Part shown: one piece after another, positions 47,094 to 56,987 of the stretch
Numbering within the stretch: position 1 is the stretch's first letter
How the letters are laid out: each line of letters starts with the position of its first letter
Source: Brasilonema angustatum HA4187-MV1
GTDB lineage: Bacteria > Cyanobacteriota > Cyanobacteriia > Cyanobacteriales > Nostocaceae
Length of the DNA: 64,000 bases
Direction: 5' to 3'
Assembly: GCA_019359695.1 (NCBI GenBank)
Contig: JAHHGV010000041.1
Span: 1-64,000 of the forward strand
Notes under the pieces: model-generated
Databases searched by the model: none
What the model was told of the DNA's origin: nothing
What the model saw: only the letters and a program-made list of their open reading frames with translations
Translations under genes and position numbers: made by a program

Positions 47094-48446
47094 ATGCTTA
47101 TGAAACACGAAGAACTATCTGCTTTAGAAGTCAGCTTTAACCAACTGATTAAAACTCTCTTAAATAAGAAAGAAGAAAGTGAACAATTTACTGTGAAACT
47201 TAGCAGTGAACGTAGTCAATTTACTCGTTTCAATCATGCCAAGGTGCGGCAAACAGGCTGTGTAACTGATGGTTGGATTGAACTGACTTTAATGCAAAAT
47301 CAACGCAGTAGTTTTCGGCAGTTTCCCTTTACCGGAGATTCGGAAGTCGATTGGCAATTTGCATACCAAGCACTCCAAGAACTACGAGAAGAACTTCCTC
47401 TGTTACCTCTAGATCCATATTTGGTTTTACCATCAGGAACAAATACCAGTCGAGAAGTTCATTGTGGAAATCTATTGGCTGAGGAAGTTGTCGTGTCAAC
47501 GGTGCTCCAACAGGTCGCTGAATTAGATTTTGCTGGGCTATATGCTGGGGGAGTTGTCATTAAAGGCTATGCTGATTCCAGTGGTCAAAAACACTGGTTT
47601 AGTACCGAAACTTTTTCCTTGGACTATTCTATATTCACAACTGAAGCACAAGCTGTTAAAGGAACTTTTGCTGGTAGCGAGTGGAATCAAGAAGCTTATA
47701 GCGAGAAAATTAGCGATGGGAAAAGACAATTACAATTGCTTTCTCGTCCAATAAAAGAATTGCCGCGAGGACACTATAAAACCTACTTTGCACCAGCAGC
47801 AGTTGCTGATTTAGTGGCAATGCTTTCTTGGGGAGGTGTGAGTGAAGCTGATTTACAACAGGGAGGGAGTGCTTTAGCGTCACTGTGGCGCAAAGAAAAG
47901 CAGTTATCTGTTGCATTTCATGTGAAAGAAAACTTTCAACGAGGGTTAGTACCGCGATTTAATGAATTGGGAGAAATGGCTCCCTTAGAATTACCTGTTA
48001 TTGAAAAAGGAGTTTTAGTTAATACGCTCGTTAATTCTCGCACCGCTAGGGAATATCAAAAAACTGCTAATGGCGCTAATAGTTATGAGAGTTTACGTGC
48101 ACCAGAAATTAGTCCAGGGAATTTAAGGTTAGAGGATATTCTTACTCATTTAAATACGGGTTTGTATGTCTCTAATTTACATTATTTGAATTGGAGCGAT
48201 CGCCCCACAGGTCGAATTACAGGTATGACCCGTTATGCCTGCTTTTGGGTAGAAAATGGTGAAATTACTGCCCCTATCGAAAATTTGCGTTTTGATGAAA
48301 GTCTTTATCGATTTTGGGGAGAGAATCTGGTAGATTTGACCAATTTCCAAGAATTTGTACCTGAAGTCGGAACATATGATGGTCGTCAGTTGGGAGGTAG
48401 TATGGTTCCGGGTATGTTGGTAGAGGATTTTACGTATACCTTGTGA
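47094..48446 (+). CDS. tldE: TldE/PmbA-type subunit
   Basis: A 450-residue PmbA/TldE family protein, partner of TldD. It lacks the HExxxH motif, as expected for the non-catalytic subunit. Family segments include NELGEMAPLELPVIEKGVLV, TGRITGMTRYACFWVENGE and a C-terminal PGMLVEDFTYTL. The start is uncertain by two codons (Met1 or Met3). The spacing and order (tldD then tldE) suggest co-transcription. Confidence 0.9.
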   Translation: MLMKHEELSALEVSFNQLIKTLLNKKEESEQFTVKLSSERSQFTRFNHAKVRQTGCVTDGWIELTLMQNQRSSFRQFPFTGDSEVDWQFAYQALQELREELPLLPLDPYLVLPSGTNTSREVHCGNLLAEEVVVSTVLQQVAELDFAGLYAGGVVIKGYADSSGQKHWFSTETFSLDYSIFTTEAQAVKGTFAGSEWNQEAYSEKISDGKRQLQLLSRPIKELPRGHYKTYFAPAAVADLVAMLSWGGVSEADLQQGGSALASLWRKEKQLSVAFHVKENFQRGLVPRFNELGEMAPLELPVIEKGVLVNTLVNSRTAREYQKTANGANSYESLRAPEISPGNLRLEDILTHLNTGLYVSNLHYLNWSDRPTGRITGMTRYACFWVENGEITAPIENLRFDESLYRFWGENLVDLTNFQEFVPEVGTYDGRQLGGSMVPGMLVEDFTYTL

Positions 48447-48697
48447 TATTCCTACACCTCGTCACATTTTCCCAACTCCATGAGAATGGTAACTGTAACT
48501 GAACATTTTTCACGCGTTCGCGCACAGCCTGAAGCAAAAGGGGATTCACCAGGAAAAATACAGGCAAACGCCTAAGCCTGGTGGCTAGCGCAATCGGAGG
48601 GTGTTGCTGAGTGACGCACGTATTAAGCAACACAATTTTTTGTAATTTAAACTCTTGCTTTAGAAAGGGGTTTATAAATATGATGCTACTAATATTG

Positions 48698-48752
48698 GAA
48701 CGAATACAAGTAATTCGACATGATCCCCTAGTAGCAGGTCTAGGGGTTTTTT
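48698..48752 (+). ncRNA. Putative small RNA, unit 1
   Basis: Predicted about 55-nt transcript. An ACTAAT -10-like hexamer at 48688-48693 aligns with TATAGT in the other units. The terminator is CCCCTAG (48725-48731) pairing with CTAGGGG (48740-48746) and then six T. The body has no ORF. Confidence 0.5.
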
Positions 48753-48842
48753 AATCGTAAGCTGTGGCGCTTTCCGTGCCTGTGCGTTCAAACCGCAGAC
48801 GTAGGGACTGCGGCGCAGTCGCGAATACTCCAATAGAAAACC

Positions 48843-48860
48843 GTTGACGTATTGGTCAAC
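48843..48860. promoter_or_regulatory. Palindrome GTTGAC-N6-GTCAAC, unit 2
   Basis: A perfect 6+6 bp inverted repeat about 60-75 bp upstream of the promoter-like TATAGT of unit 2. The same 18 bp occur in unit 3. Unit 1 has a different inverted repeat (TGTTGCT...AGCAACA) in the same place. A regulator-binding site is likely but the regulator is unknown. Confidence 0.5.
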
Positions 48861-48928
48861 ACAGTTGTTTGTAACCTAAACCCATGCTTTAGAAAGGGTT
48901 TTATAAAAAAACGATGCCTATAGTATTG

Positions 48929-48991
48929 GAATAGATGAAATACTTAAGGCTTATTTGGCATAAACCCTCAGATTATCACTGGGGGTTTTTT
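48929..48991 (+). ncRNA. Putative small RNA, unit 2
   Basis: Predicted about 60-nt transcript starting 5-7 nt after TATAGT (48919-48924). The terminator is CCCTCAG (48965-48971) with CTGGGGG (48979-48985, one G-U pair) and six T. The 35-nt body differs from units 1 and 3. Confidence 0.55.
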
Positions 48992-49046
48992 ATTAACAAC
49001 TGTGGACAAGGTCGCGGCGCGGACGGAAATACTCCAATAGAAACCC

Positions 49047-49064
49047 GTTGACGTATTGGTCAAC
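49047..49064. promoter_or_regulatory. Palindrome GTTGAC-N6-GTCAAC, unit 3
   Basis: Identical to the palindrome in unit 2, including the GTATTG spacer, and at the same distance from the downstream TATAGT. Confidence 0.5.
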
Positions 49065-49131
49065 ACAGTTGTTTGTAACTTAAACCCATGCTTTAGAAAG
49101 GGTTTTATAAAAAATGATGCCTATAGTATTG

Positions 49132-49194
49132 AAACATATTGCATTTTTTTGAAGATCATTCGATATAAACCTCAGACCATCACTGGGGTTTTTT
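49132..49194 (+). ncRNA. Putative small RNA, unit 3
   Basis: Predicted about 60-nt transcript downstream of TATAGT (49122-49127), ending at the hairpin AACCTCAG/CTGGGGTT and a T-run (49189-49194). Its end lies immediately before the IS607 tnpA remnant. Confidence 0.55.
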
Positions 49195-49212
49195 ATTAAG
49201 AACAAAGCTATT

Positions 49213-49407
49213 GTCAGATATGTTTCGCCCAAGGAAGCGTCAGACATCCTTGGGGTCAATGAACGAACACTCCGGGGATGGGAAGAATCTGGAAAAATTC
49301 AAGCTATCCGAACACCGTCAGGACAGCGTAGATACAACGTTGATCAATATGCCAGTGGCGCAAGAACAACAGACAATCGATCACAAACATACTTACATAT
49401 CTTCTAA
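49213..49407 (+). pseudogene. IS607-family TnpA remnant (MerR-like N-terminal domain only)
   Basis: The frame reads RYVSPKEASDILGVNERTLR then GWEESGKIQAIRTPSGQRRY and NVDQYASG before a stop at 49405. This is the MerR-like DNA-binding head of an IS607 serine recombinase, normally about 190-220 residues. The catalytic resolvase domain is absent and no canonical start codon is visible. No tnpB lies nearby. The 3' end overlaps the MFS gene on the opposite strand. Confidence 0.8.
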
Positions 49408-50793
49408 CTCCATTCCTTTGGTTTCCTTAATAAAAAACAGAACGAAGAATAACGAGATAGCCGCCGCAATTGTATAAATACCATAAGCAGAACCCAGCCC
49501 GAAATATTGCAGGATAGGAGGAAATGTTGTAGAAACGAGGAAATTTGCAATCCATTGCATTGCTGCAGCAACTGAAAGGGCAGCACCTCGAATCTTGTTA
49601 TTAAACATTTCTCCTAACAGTACCCAGGTCACTGGTCCCCAAGAGAAACCGAAGCAAAACACATAGAGATTAGCTGCTAGGAGAGCTACAAGACCTGCTG
49701 ATCCGCTCAAAGCTGGGTTGCCAGCAGCATCGAGCGTGGCGGTTGCAAAAATAGAAGCCATTGTCCCCAAAGTCACAGTCATGCCGACCGACCCTAGGAT
49801 GAGTAAGGGCTTGCGACCAAATTTATCCACGAAGGCGATCGCAATAAGTGTAGTAATAATATTTACAGCTCCTGTGAGCACTGTGATTGTTAGGGAATCT
49901 TTTTCTGAATACCCAACCGCCCGCCACAAAACGCTGCTGTAGTAGAAGATCACATTGATACCAACGAATTGCTGGAGTACAGATAAGCCTATTCCGACCC
50001 AAACAATGGGTAGGAGTCCGCCACTTCTACTCAAAAGGTCAGAAAACTTAGGCTCGCGTTCTCGAAGCACTGTTTGCCGAATTTCTTCGATTTTTTCCAG
50101 TACATTACCACCCAAAATCTTGCTCAAAACGGTAGCAGCTTCTGGATCGCGTCCTTGAGCAACCAAGTACCGGGGGGATTCGGGAATCGTTAAAGCCGCC
50201 ATCCCGTAGAACACAGCTGGCGGGACTGCTGTCCAAAACATCCAGCGCCAAGCTGCAATCCCAAACAAAAATGGTGAATCTGCTGAACCCGCTGACACAG
50301 CGATAAAGTAGTCGGAGAGGAGGGCAATGAAAATTCCAATTACAATCGCTAATTGCTGAAGAGATCCTAGCCTTCCGCGCAAATGGGAGGGAGAACATTC
50401 TGCAATATAAGCTGGTGCAATCACGCTGGCTGCCCCGATTGCAATCCCACCCAACAGTCGCCAAAAAATAAAATCCCAGATACTGAAGGCTAAGCCAGAG
50501 CCAATAGCACTGATAGTAAACAACACCGAAGCAACTACCATTGCCTTGACTCGACCATAGCGATCTGCAATTTGTCCAGCAAAGAAGGCTCCTACCGCAG
50601 ATCCCAGCAACGCTAGGGACACTGCTAGACCAGTCACCCAACTACTGGTGTTAAAGGCTTTGGAGAGAGCTAAAACCGCGCCGTTGACCACGGCAGTGTC
50701 AAAACCGAACAAAAAGCCCCCGAGGGCAGCAGCACCAGCAATCAAAATGACATAATACGTGTTAGCTTTACGACGACTAGTAGTGGAAGTCAT
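49393..50793 (-). CDS. MFS sugar porter family transporter
   Basis: A 466-residue 12-helix proton-coupled sugar/polyol porter. Signatures: GFLFGFDTAVVNGA in helix 1, GQIADRYGR between helices 2 and 3, RLLGGIAIGAASVIAPAY in helix 4, PESPRYLV after helix 6, QQFVGINVIFYYSS in helix 7 and a PETKG-like IKETKGMELED end. Glucose, myo-inositol and xylose porters share these, so the substrate is not fixed. Its neighbours (ribose-type ABC genes and inositol oxygenase) make inositol or a related sugar reasonable. Confidence 0.9.
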   Translation of the reverse strand: MTSTTSRRKANTYYVILIAGAAALGGFLFGFDTAVVNGAVLALSKAFNTSSWVTGLAVSLALLGSAVGAFFAGQIADRYGRVKAMVVASVLFTISAIGSGLAFSIWDFIFWRLLGGIAIGAASVIAPAYIAECSPSHLRGRLGSLQQLAIVIGIFIALLSDYFIAVSAGSADSPFLFGIAAWRWMFWTAVPPAVFYGMAALTIPESPRYLVAQGRDPEAATVLSKILGGNVLEKIEEIRQTVLREREPKFSDLLSRSGGLLPIVWVGIGLSVLQQFVGINVIFYYSSVLWRAVGYSEKDSLTITVLTGAVNIITTLIAIAFVDKFGRKPLLILGSVGMTVTLGTMASIFATATLDAAGNPALSGSAGLVALLAANLYVFCFGFSWGPVTWVLLGEMFNNKIRGAALSVAAAMQWIANFLVSTTFPPILQYFGLGSAYGIYTIAAAISLFFVLFFIKETKGMELEDM

Positions 50794-50938
50794 GGTTATA
50801 TCTCATATATATAGTGAGAGCGTTTACTAAACTGGGTTAAAACTGAGCTAAGATTTGCGTTCGTTGCATGGGTTTATACTTAAAGAGTCAAGACCATATT
50901 TTTTGGTGTGCTTTCAGCTTTTATTGCGTAATCTTGGA

Positions 50939-50996
50939 AGAAAAATGCCCAGTTCAATCAGTTAGATTTTGGCTTGGTGATGGCGGGCATTTTTTT
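50939..50996. terminator. Probable bidirectional terminator between rbsC-like and MFS genes
   Basis: Arms AAAAATGCCC and GGGCATTTTTTT enclose a 38-nt interior. T-rich tracts occur on both strands. It would end the ABC-transporter transcript (minus strand) before the MFS gene, implying that the MFS gene has its own promoter between about 50800 and 50930. Confidence 0.5.
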
Positions 50997-51067
50997 GAGG
51001 AACATTTTAAGAGGTTTCTCTCCCAGTAATAAAGGCGTTTTATTCTTCACTAAATCCACGTGATGGT

Positions 51068-52066
51068 TCACCGTCTGGAACGTCTGCGCAGGCGATCCAT
51101 CGTCACCGCCAAAATAATGACTAATCCTTTGACAACTAATTGCCAGAAGTAAGACAAGTTCAACAAAGTCAAACCATTGTTGAGAATAGCAATGATCAAT
51201 GCACCAAGAAGGGTTCCCCCAATCGTGCCAATACCGCCTGTAAAGCTAGTTCCACCAAGAATAACAGCAGCGATCGCATCCAACTCGTAACCAGTACCCA
51301 CGATCCCACTAGCACTATAAAGACGGCTGGCACTCATTATTCCTGCCAAACCTGCCAGTAATCCACTGACGCCATACACAAATAGCAACACCCGATCAAC
51401 TTTAATCCCAGTTAATCGTGCTGCTCGCTCATTACCACCCACTGCATATATTTGCACCCCCAAAACAGTTTGTCGCAGGACAAACCAACTCACTACTATA
51501 CTCAGTAGCGCAATGATTACCAGCCAAGGAAGGGGACCGACATAGCTATTGCCTATCCAAGCAAAATTTATGTCACGGTTAATAACCGTTGTACCCTTGG
51601 CAACCAAAAAGGCAACACCCCGCAAGGCAGTCAGTGAACCCAGCGTGACGATAAAAGGTGGCACATCCAAAAAAGTGATCAGAGCGCCGTTAACTAAGCC
51701 CAAAAGCAATCCTGCAAGCAAACCAGCAGGTATAGCCGCCCAACCTATAGCGGGAAGTAGCGATACCAGCACCGTAACTACGGCAGAAACAGCCAATATT
51801 GATCCAACTGAAAGGTCAATACCTCCAGTCAGAATTACAAACGTCATTCCCGTTGCTAGGACAATATTGATTGATGCCTGACGCAATATATTAACAATAT
51901 TAGCGCCTGTGAGGAAGCTGGGAGAAAGAAATGTAAATAAGATACAGATAATTATTAGAATCGGCAGAATACCTGCAACCTCAAGCAGAGTGCTGATTGA
52001 TTTGCGGTTGCGCTGCGTTGAATTCTTGTCTGCTTTATTATTGGCTGGTCTTATTGTCTGACTCAT
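51068..52066 (-). CDS. Ribose/polyol ABC transporter permease (RbsC-like)
   Basis: A 332-residue permease of the RbsC/XylH/AraH family with about 8-10 helices. The signature [12 protein letters not shown] occurs near residue 85 and [20 protein letters not shown] near 270. The first codons overlap the stop of the ATPase gene by 4 bp (ATGA type), so the two are translationally coupled. The sugar cannot be assigned from the permease alone. Confidence 0.93.
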   Translation of the reverse strand: MSQTIRPANNKADKNSTQRNRKSISTLLEVAGILPILIIICILFTFLSPSFLTGANIVNILRQASINIVLATGMTFVILTGGIDLSVGSILAVSAVVTVLVSLLPAIGWAAIPAGLLAGLLLGLVNGALITFLDVPPFIVTLGSLTALRGVAFLVAKGTTVINRDINFAWIGNSYVGPLPWLVIIALLSIVVSWFVLRQTVLGVQIYAVGGNERAARLTGIKVDRVLLFVYGVSGLLAGLAGIMSASRLYSASGIVGTGYELDAIAAVILGGTSFTGGIGTIGGTLLGALIIAILNNGLTLLNLSYFWQLVVKGLVIILAVTMDRLRRRSRR

Positions 52067-53637
52067 GATGCTGATACCTCCGATGCTCCAGTTGCATAGT
52101 GCATAATATTTTCTTGGGTAATTTCTTTACCAAGACTGCCGTCAAGTTCGCCTACTAGCTGCCCTTCTCGCATCACTAAGACGCGATCGCTCAAGCCCAC
52201 AACTTCCGGTAGTTCGCTCGAAACCATCAGAACCGCAACACCTTGTGCTGCTAACTCGCTGATAATTCGGTAAATTTCGCTTTTGGCACCGATATCTACA
52301 CCGCGTGTCGGCTCATCCAACATCAGTACTCTCGGCTTAATCGCTAACCAACGTGCTAGCAGTAGCTTCTGCTGATTACCACCAGAAAGATCCACCGCTC
52401 TGATTTCCAAATTCGCCAGCCGGATATTGAAGTCTTCCACCGCTTGCGTCGCCAATAGATTGACTGAACCCCAGTTGACGACACCAGCCTTTGCATCCTG
52501 CTTGAGTGTGTTAATGGCTATATTCTTACGGGAACTCATCTCCAGAAATAAACCCTGGTCTTTGCGGTCTTCTGGGACGTAACCAATTCCAGCATTAATG
52601 GCATCACCGGGGCTATTAATATTAAGTTTCATACCATTGAGGAAGACTTCACCACTTACCTTGCGATCAGCACCAAAAATCAGCCGGCATACTTCCGTTC
52701 GTCCTGCACCAACTAGCCCCGCTAGACCGACAATTTCGCCAGCGCGAAGTTGAAAACTAGTTGGCTCAACCTTGCGTCCATCACTGATATTTGTGACTTC
52801 CAATCTCACTGGACCGGGGTTGGTTTGCCGTTGATGTTCGTAAAAGTCCTGCATCGAGCGACCGACCATCATTTGTACCAATCGCTGTGCAGAAATTTCA
52901 TCCCGTGTCAAACTGCCAATGTATTGACCATCCCGCAGCACGCTAATCCGGTCAGCCAAAGCATATATTTCTTCCATGCGGTGACTGATGTAGATAATGG
53001 CAATGCCGTCGCTTTTTAGTCTGCGAATTACCTCAAACAAGCGCTCTGTTTCGCGGTCAGATAGTGCTGCTGTTGGCTCGTCCATTACCAAAACGCGGCT
53101 ATTGTCCTTCAGCGCCCGCGCAATTTCCACCTGCTGTTGTTCGGCGACTACCAAGCTACCAACCACTGTTTGTGGTGTAAAACTCGCTCCGAGGCTTTGA
53201 AGCACTTTCTGTGCTTCCAGTTCCATACCTTTGCGGTCTAAAAGCTGACCTCGGCGCAACTCGCTACCCATAAAAATATTTTCGGCAACGGTTAAATTAG
53301 GTGCAACGTTCAGTTCTTGATAAATGAGATTGATACCTGCCTTGCGTGCTGAAGCTGGATCGGTAATTTTTATAGGGCTACCGTTGATGCGAATCTCGCC
53401 TTCATCAGCAATGTAAGCCCCAGCAAGGATCTTCATCAATGTGCTTTTGCCTGCTCCGTTCTCACCCATGAGGGCGTGAACCTCTCCTGGGTAAATCGTG
53501 AGATTGACATTTTGGAGGGCAGGTACACCATTAAATCGTTTAGCAATCCCTTGCATTTCTAATACAGGGGTAGCAGTTGGTACATGAGGAAAAGAGGTTT
53601 CAATATTTGTTGTCATGATCTGTTCCTCTAAAAACAA
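52063..53637 (-). CDS. Ribose/polyol ABC transporter ATPase (RbsA-like)
   Basis: A 524-residue tandem ATPase. The first NBD has [14 protein letters not shown] and [10 protein letters not shown]. The second has the degenerate P-loop [16 protein letters not shown] usual for RbsA/MglA types, and [16 protein letters not shown]. An N-terminal Met-rich start could be Met1 or Met8. It belongs to one transcription unit: two binding proteins, ATPase, permease. Confidence 0.94.
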   Translation of the reverse strand: MFLEEQIMTTNIETSFPHVPTATPVLEMQGIAKRFNGVPALQNVNLTIYPGEVHALMGENGAGKSTLMKILAGAYIADEGEIRINGSPIKITDPASARKAGINLIYQELNVAPNLTVAENIFMGSELRRGQLLDRKGMELEAQKVLQSLGASFTPQTVVGSLVVAEQQQVEIARALKDNSRVLVMDEPTAALSDRETERLFEVIRRLKSDGIAIIYISHRMEEIYALADRISVLRDGQYIGSLTRDEISAQRLVQMMVGRSMQDFYEHQRQTNPGPVRLEVTNISDGRKVEPTSFQLRAGEIVGLAGLVGAGRTEVCRLIFGADRKVSGEVFLNGMKLNINSPGDAINAGIGYVPEDRKDQGLFLEMSSRKNIAINTLKQDAKAGVVNWGSVNLLATQAVEDFNIRLANLEIRAVDLSGGNQQKLLLARWLAIKPRVLMLDEPTRGVDIGAKSEIYRIISELAAQGVAVLMVSSELPEVVGLSDRVLVMREGQLVGELDGSLGKEITQENIMHYATGASEVSAS

Positions 53638-53763
53638 TTGAAAATTTGCGTTTTTGAGTTAAAAATTTCAGCAAATCACATTTGATGTGAAATGAAAGCC
53701 GTTACAAAATCATCTTTGGAAAACTCAGCACTGATGAACAGTGACTTTCACAATTTTGATTAC

Positions 53764-54801
53764 TTACCAACCTTTTTCTGTGCTGACGTTGTCTTTTGTA
53801 ATCAGCTTGGGTGTCAGCAGAATGGTGGAACTGCTAGGTTTTTTACCATGCAAGATGTCGTTACCAACCTGAACTGCTTGTGTAGCCATACCTCGGGGAT
53901 TTTGAGTAGCAGTCGCAGCATATATACCATTTGTGTCAGCGATCGCTTTGATTGCTTCTGGTGCACCATCAACCCCAACAATAAAGAAATCTTTACGTCG
54001 TGCTTGTTTAGCTGCTAGTTCTGCTCCCACCCCGCTTGGATCGTTGATTGCAAAAACAGCATCAATTTTCGGAAAGGTTGTCAGTAAATCAGTCATGACT
54101 CTAAGTCCTCCATCCCTACTTCCTTCTGCATTCTGGTTTTTAGAAAGTATTTTTAGATCAGGATATTTGGACAATACCTTTTCGCAACCACTAACTCGCT
54201 GAAGCACCGATTCCACGGGAGGACCGTTAACTATGACTACATTGCCTTTGCCTTTGAGGCGATCGGCAATATATTGGCAACCCAGTTCTCCAGCTTTGAC
54301 ATTGTTAGTCGTAATGGTGGCGTCCACACCTCCGTCAGCACCTGTATCTACCGCGATCACAATTTTGCCTGCTTGTTTCGCCCTTTCAACTGCTGGCTTA
54401 ATGCCAGCTTTATCAGCAGCATTCAGAACAATGATGTCAGTATTTGCCGCAATGAAATTTTCAATTTGGTTGGTTTGTTGGTTGAGGTCATAGGCACTGG
54501 AAGCCACAATAACTTTGACATCATTTCCCCCAATTTTCTTCGCTGCTGCCTCAACTGCCTGCCCCATAACAACAAAGAAGGGGTTACTTAGATCGCCAAC
54601 GGTGAAGCCAACTCCTCGTAATTTTGCATTCTCAGTTACACCTTTACTCTCTGCACTAACATTGGTAGCAGTGTTGGTCTCAGTATTGGTATCAGTGTTA
54701 GTAGCAGTGTTGCCATTTTGAGAGTTATTTGTGCAACCAATAACAGTACTACTGACTAAACCGAATATGCTAGCTAGAATCGCAATCCTTTTCACATTCA
54801 T
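53764..54801 (-). CDS. Periplasmic sugar-binding lipoprotein (RbsB-like), copy 2
   Basis: A 345-residue type-1 periplasmic binding protein with a lipoprotein signal (SSTVIGC, lipidated Cys23). It has a Thr/Asn linker (repeats such as TNTDTNTETNTATN) before the binding domain (RGVGFTVGDLSNPFF onwards). Motifs INDPSGVGAELAAKQ and VGVDGAPEAIKAI are typical of RbsB. It is a tandem paralogue of the gene at 54834 and lies next to the ATPase gene. Confidence 0.93.
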   Translation of the reverse strand: MNVKRIAILASIFGLVSSTVIGCTNNSQNGNTATNTDTNTETNTATNVSAESKGVTENAKLRGVGFTVGDLSNPFFVVMGQAVEAAAKKIGGNDVKVIVASSAYDLNQQTNQIENFIAANTDIIVLNAADKAGIKPAVERAKQAGKIVIAVDTGADGGVDATITTNNVKAGELGCQYIADRLKGKGNVVIVNGPPVESVLQRVSGCEKVLSKYPDLKILSKNQNAEGSRDGGLRVMTDLLTTFPKIDAVFAINDPSGVGAELAAKQARRKDFFIVGVDGAPEAIKAIADTNGIYAATATQNPRGMATQAVQVGNDILHGKKPSSSTILLTPKLITKDNVSTEKGW

Positions 54802-54833
54802 CTATCTCCTAGAGGTAATTTTATTTTTATGAA

Positions 54834-55865
54834 TTACCAGCCTTTGTAAGTACCAAGGTTCTCTCGGGTTACCAAGTTGACTGGAATCAGAATCTCGGAA
54901 TGACTGGGTTTTTTGCCCTGGATAACATCGTTGCCAATCTCAACGGCTTTTTGAGCCATTGCGGCTGGATTTTGGGCAGCAGTTGCAGCAAATACACCAT
55001 CTTTGTCTTCCATTGCTTTGGTTGCATCTGGTGAACCATCAACCCCAACAATAAAAAAATCTTTGCGTTTTGCTTGCCTAGCTGCTAAATCTGCGCCTAC
55101 ACCACTTTGATCGTTAGTGGCAAAAACCGCATCGATTTTGGGGAAAGTTGTCAGCAAATCACTCATGACTCTAAGTCCTCCATCCCTTGTCCCTTCGGCG
55201 TTTTGGTCTTTAGAAATGAGTTTGATCTCAGGATATTTGGACAATGACTTTTCGCAGCCACTCACTCGCTGATTTATTGAGTCCATCGGCGTACCGTTGA
55301 GGATGACTACATTACCTTTGCCTTTGAGGCGATCGCCAATATATTTGCAAGCAATCTCTCCAGCTTGCGTATTGTTAGAACTAATCATCGCATCCACATC
55401 TGCATCAACGGCTGAATCTATCGCAATCACAACTCTACCTGCGTTCCTGGCTTGGTCAATTGCTCCTTTTATTCCTTTTTTGTCAACAGCGCTCAGGATA
55501 ATTAAGTCAGTATTCGCAGCAGTGAAATTTTCAATTTGGTTGGTTTGTTGGTTCAGATCAAAAGCACTGGAAACCGCATTAACTTTGATGTTATTACCCC
55601 CGATTTTCTTGGCTTGTGCCTCAGTTCCCTTATGTACTGCTACGTAGAAAGGATTACCCAAGTCGCCAAGGGCAATACCGATTGTTTGCAATTTTCCTTT
55701 TGGAGTATTACCCTGACTCTCTAAACTCATGTTAGTAGCAGTGTTAGTAGCGGTGTTTGTACCAGTATTAGTAGCAGTGTTACTTTTTTGAGAGTCATTT
55801 GTGCAACCAATAACACTACTACTGACGAAACCTAATACGCTAGCTATGAGTGAAATTCTTTTCAT
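54834..55865 (-). CDS. Periplasmic sugar-binding lipoprotein (RbsB-like), copy 1
   Basis: 343 residues, clearly the tandem duplicate of the next gene: same lipobox (SSSVIGC), same Thr/Asn linker and the same hinge and ligand-region order. Differences in the binding domain (for example TIGIALGDLGNPFYV against RGVGFTVGDLSNPFF) could change ligand preference. First gene of the operon; its promoter must lie in the 1.1-kb spacer upstream. Confidence 0.93.
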   Translation of the reverse strand: MKRISLIASVLGFVSSSVIGCTNDSQKSNTATNTGTNTATNTATNMSLESQGNTPKGKLQTIGIALGDLGNPFYVAVHKGTEAQAKKIGGNNIKVNAVSSAFDLNQQTNQIENFTAANTDLIILSAVDKKGIKGAIDQARNAGRVVIAIDSAVDADVDAMISSNNTQAGEIACKYIGDRLKGKGNVVILNGTPMDSINQRVSGCEKSLSKYPEIKLISKDQNAEGTRDGGLRVMSDLLTTFPKIDAVFATNDQSGVGADLAARQAKRKDFFIVGVDGSPDATKAMEDKDGVFAATAAQNPAAMAQKAVEIGNDVIQGKKPSHSEILIPVNLVTRENLGTYKGW

Positions 55866-56987
55866 ATTTATCTGTATTCAACAACGCATTTAAATTTGAG
55901 GAAGGTCAGTAGAATATAGATCTGCAAAGTCATCCAAACACTAACTAGGTCTGAAGTTTTCAGACCTAATATAGTGACACTGCTAGCTTTTACAATTTCA
56001 ACTTTTCTCAAACGTCTTATGATTTTATGTGATTTGAGTTAGTACTATTAGCTCCACTCTATTTGATGTTTTGTTTGTTCAGCAAAATTATGAACGCTAC
56101 ACTACGTCAAAAAATCACATATTTTTTCTGTGAAAATCGATTTAGAAGTGCGTGGTCTGAAAACAGCTTACTAAATTTTTAAGAACTTTATGTTATCACA
56201 ATTGCGTCTTTCTTATTTGAGTTTATATTATTTTTTCTGCAACCTTGCCAAAATAAACCTCCTTGAGCAAAACACCTTTACTACAAGAAGCATACTTATG
56301 TCATTCAAACTCTTTTTATCAAAGTATTTGCGACAGTTAAGCTGCTTTTAACTTATGTCTAATTTAACTATAATTACTACCCTACATGAAATGACGTTCA
56401 TAAAATTTAACACCCTATTTGGAAAAAGTTTTCTTTTCAATTCTATATTTTTGGGAGGGGTAGGAACTTGGAGTACAGCACCATGTGTGAAAATCATTCT
56501 TCCTTGTTTTAAAATTTTACCCAAATATACTTGTCAATATAGTCCAAGTGAGGGATAGTTTGAATCCGAGTACGAGGCATTACTGTCCTTAAATAATACT
56601 ATTTCTGGCAACTTGGTATTGGAAGTCGCTTTAACTGAACGATGTCAGTGGTTAATGAATAACCCAATGGTTGTCAAAACAGAAGTTGGGTTTGCTTAGA
56701 TCTATTCAATGTAACGATATGTACCAAAGCTAACTTTGGCAAAATGATAGAAAAGCAAAATTTTTCTGCCTGATTTTTGATCAAGAACATTTGCACACTT
56801 GTTTTATACATTTACAAATGTCAATGTGCTGTTCAGATTTGAAGAAACACTCCACCCACTCTAAGTTTACTGAAGAACTTTTGCTCATCATTATAAGCAA
56901 ATAATAATCATGTTCTCTACAAACGCGCATCAAATATGATGGCTGTACGGTGTTTTTTAAATCCCTGCCTTTGCGACTACCGGATAT
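55866..56987. other. 1.1-kb spacer between MIOX and the ABC operon
   Basis: AT-rich. It should hold the promoter of the ABC operon. A single half-site of the LacI-type palindrome (TTGCACAC) lies at about 56790 with no good second half. A 67-codon plus-strand frame (56355-56558) has no recognised family. I see no other structure. Confidence 0.45.

Larger units (their letters stand above)
48601..49194 (+). repeat. Three tandem short-transcript-like units
   Basis: Units at about 48601-48752, 48824-48991 and 49028-49194. Each has a conserved upstream block of about 85 bp (GTAA.TTAAAC, then ATGCTTTAGAAAGGG in units 2/3, then TTATAAA and a promoter-like TATAGT or ACTAAT), a variable body of about 40 nt, and a hairpin with a T6 run. 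Units 2 and 3 also share AATACTCCAATAGAAA and a perfect palindrome GTTGACGTATTGGTCAAC. Spacing between units is about 200 bp. Confidence 0.75.

Noticed and set aside
45564-48446. TldD/TldE as the leader protease of the peptide locus
   Set aside because: They are common housekeeping genes in cyanobacteria, lie over 14 kb away, and the exporter already has an intact C39 peptidase.
48601-49194. CRISPR array
   Set aside because: Only three units about 200 bp apart, each with an intrinsic terminator; no short regular repeat-spacer pattern and no cas genes.
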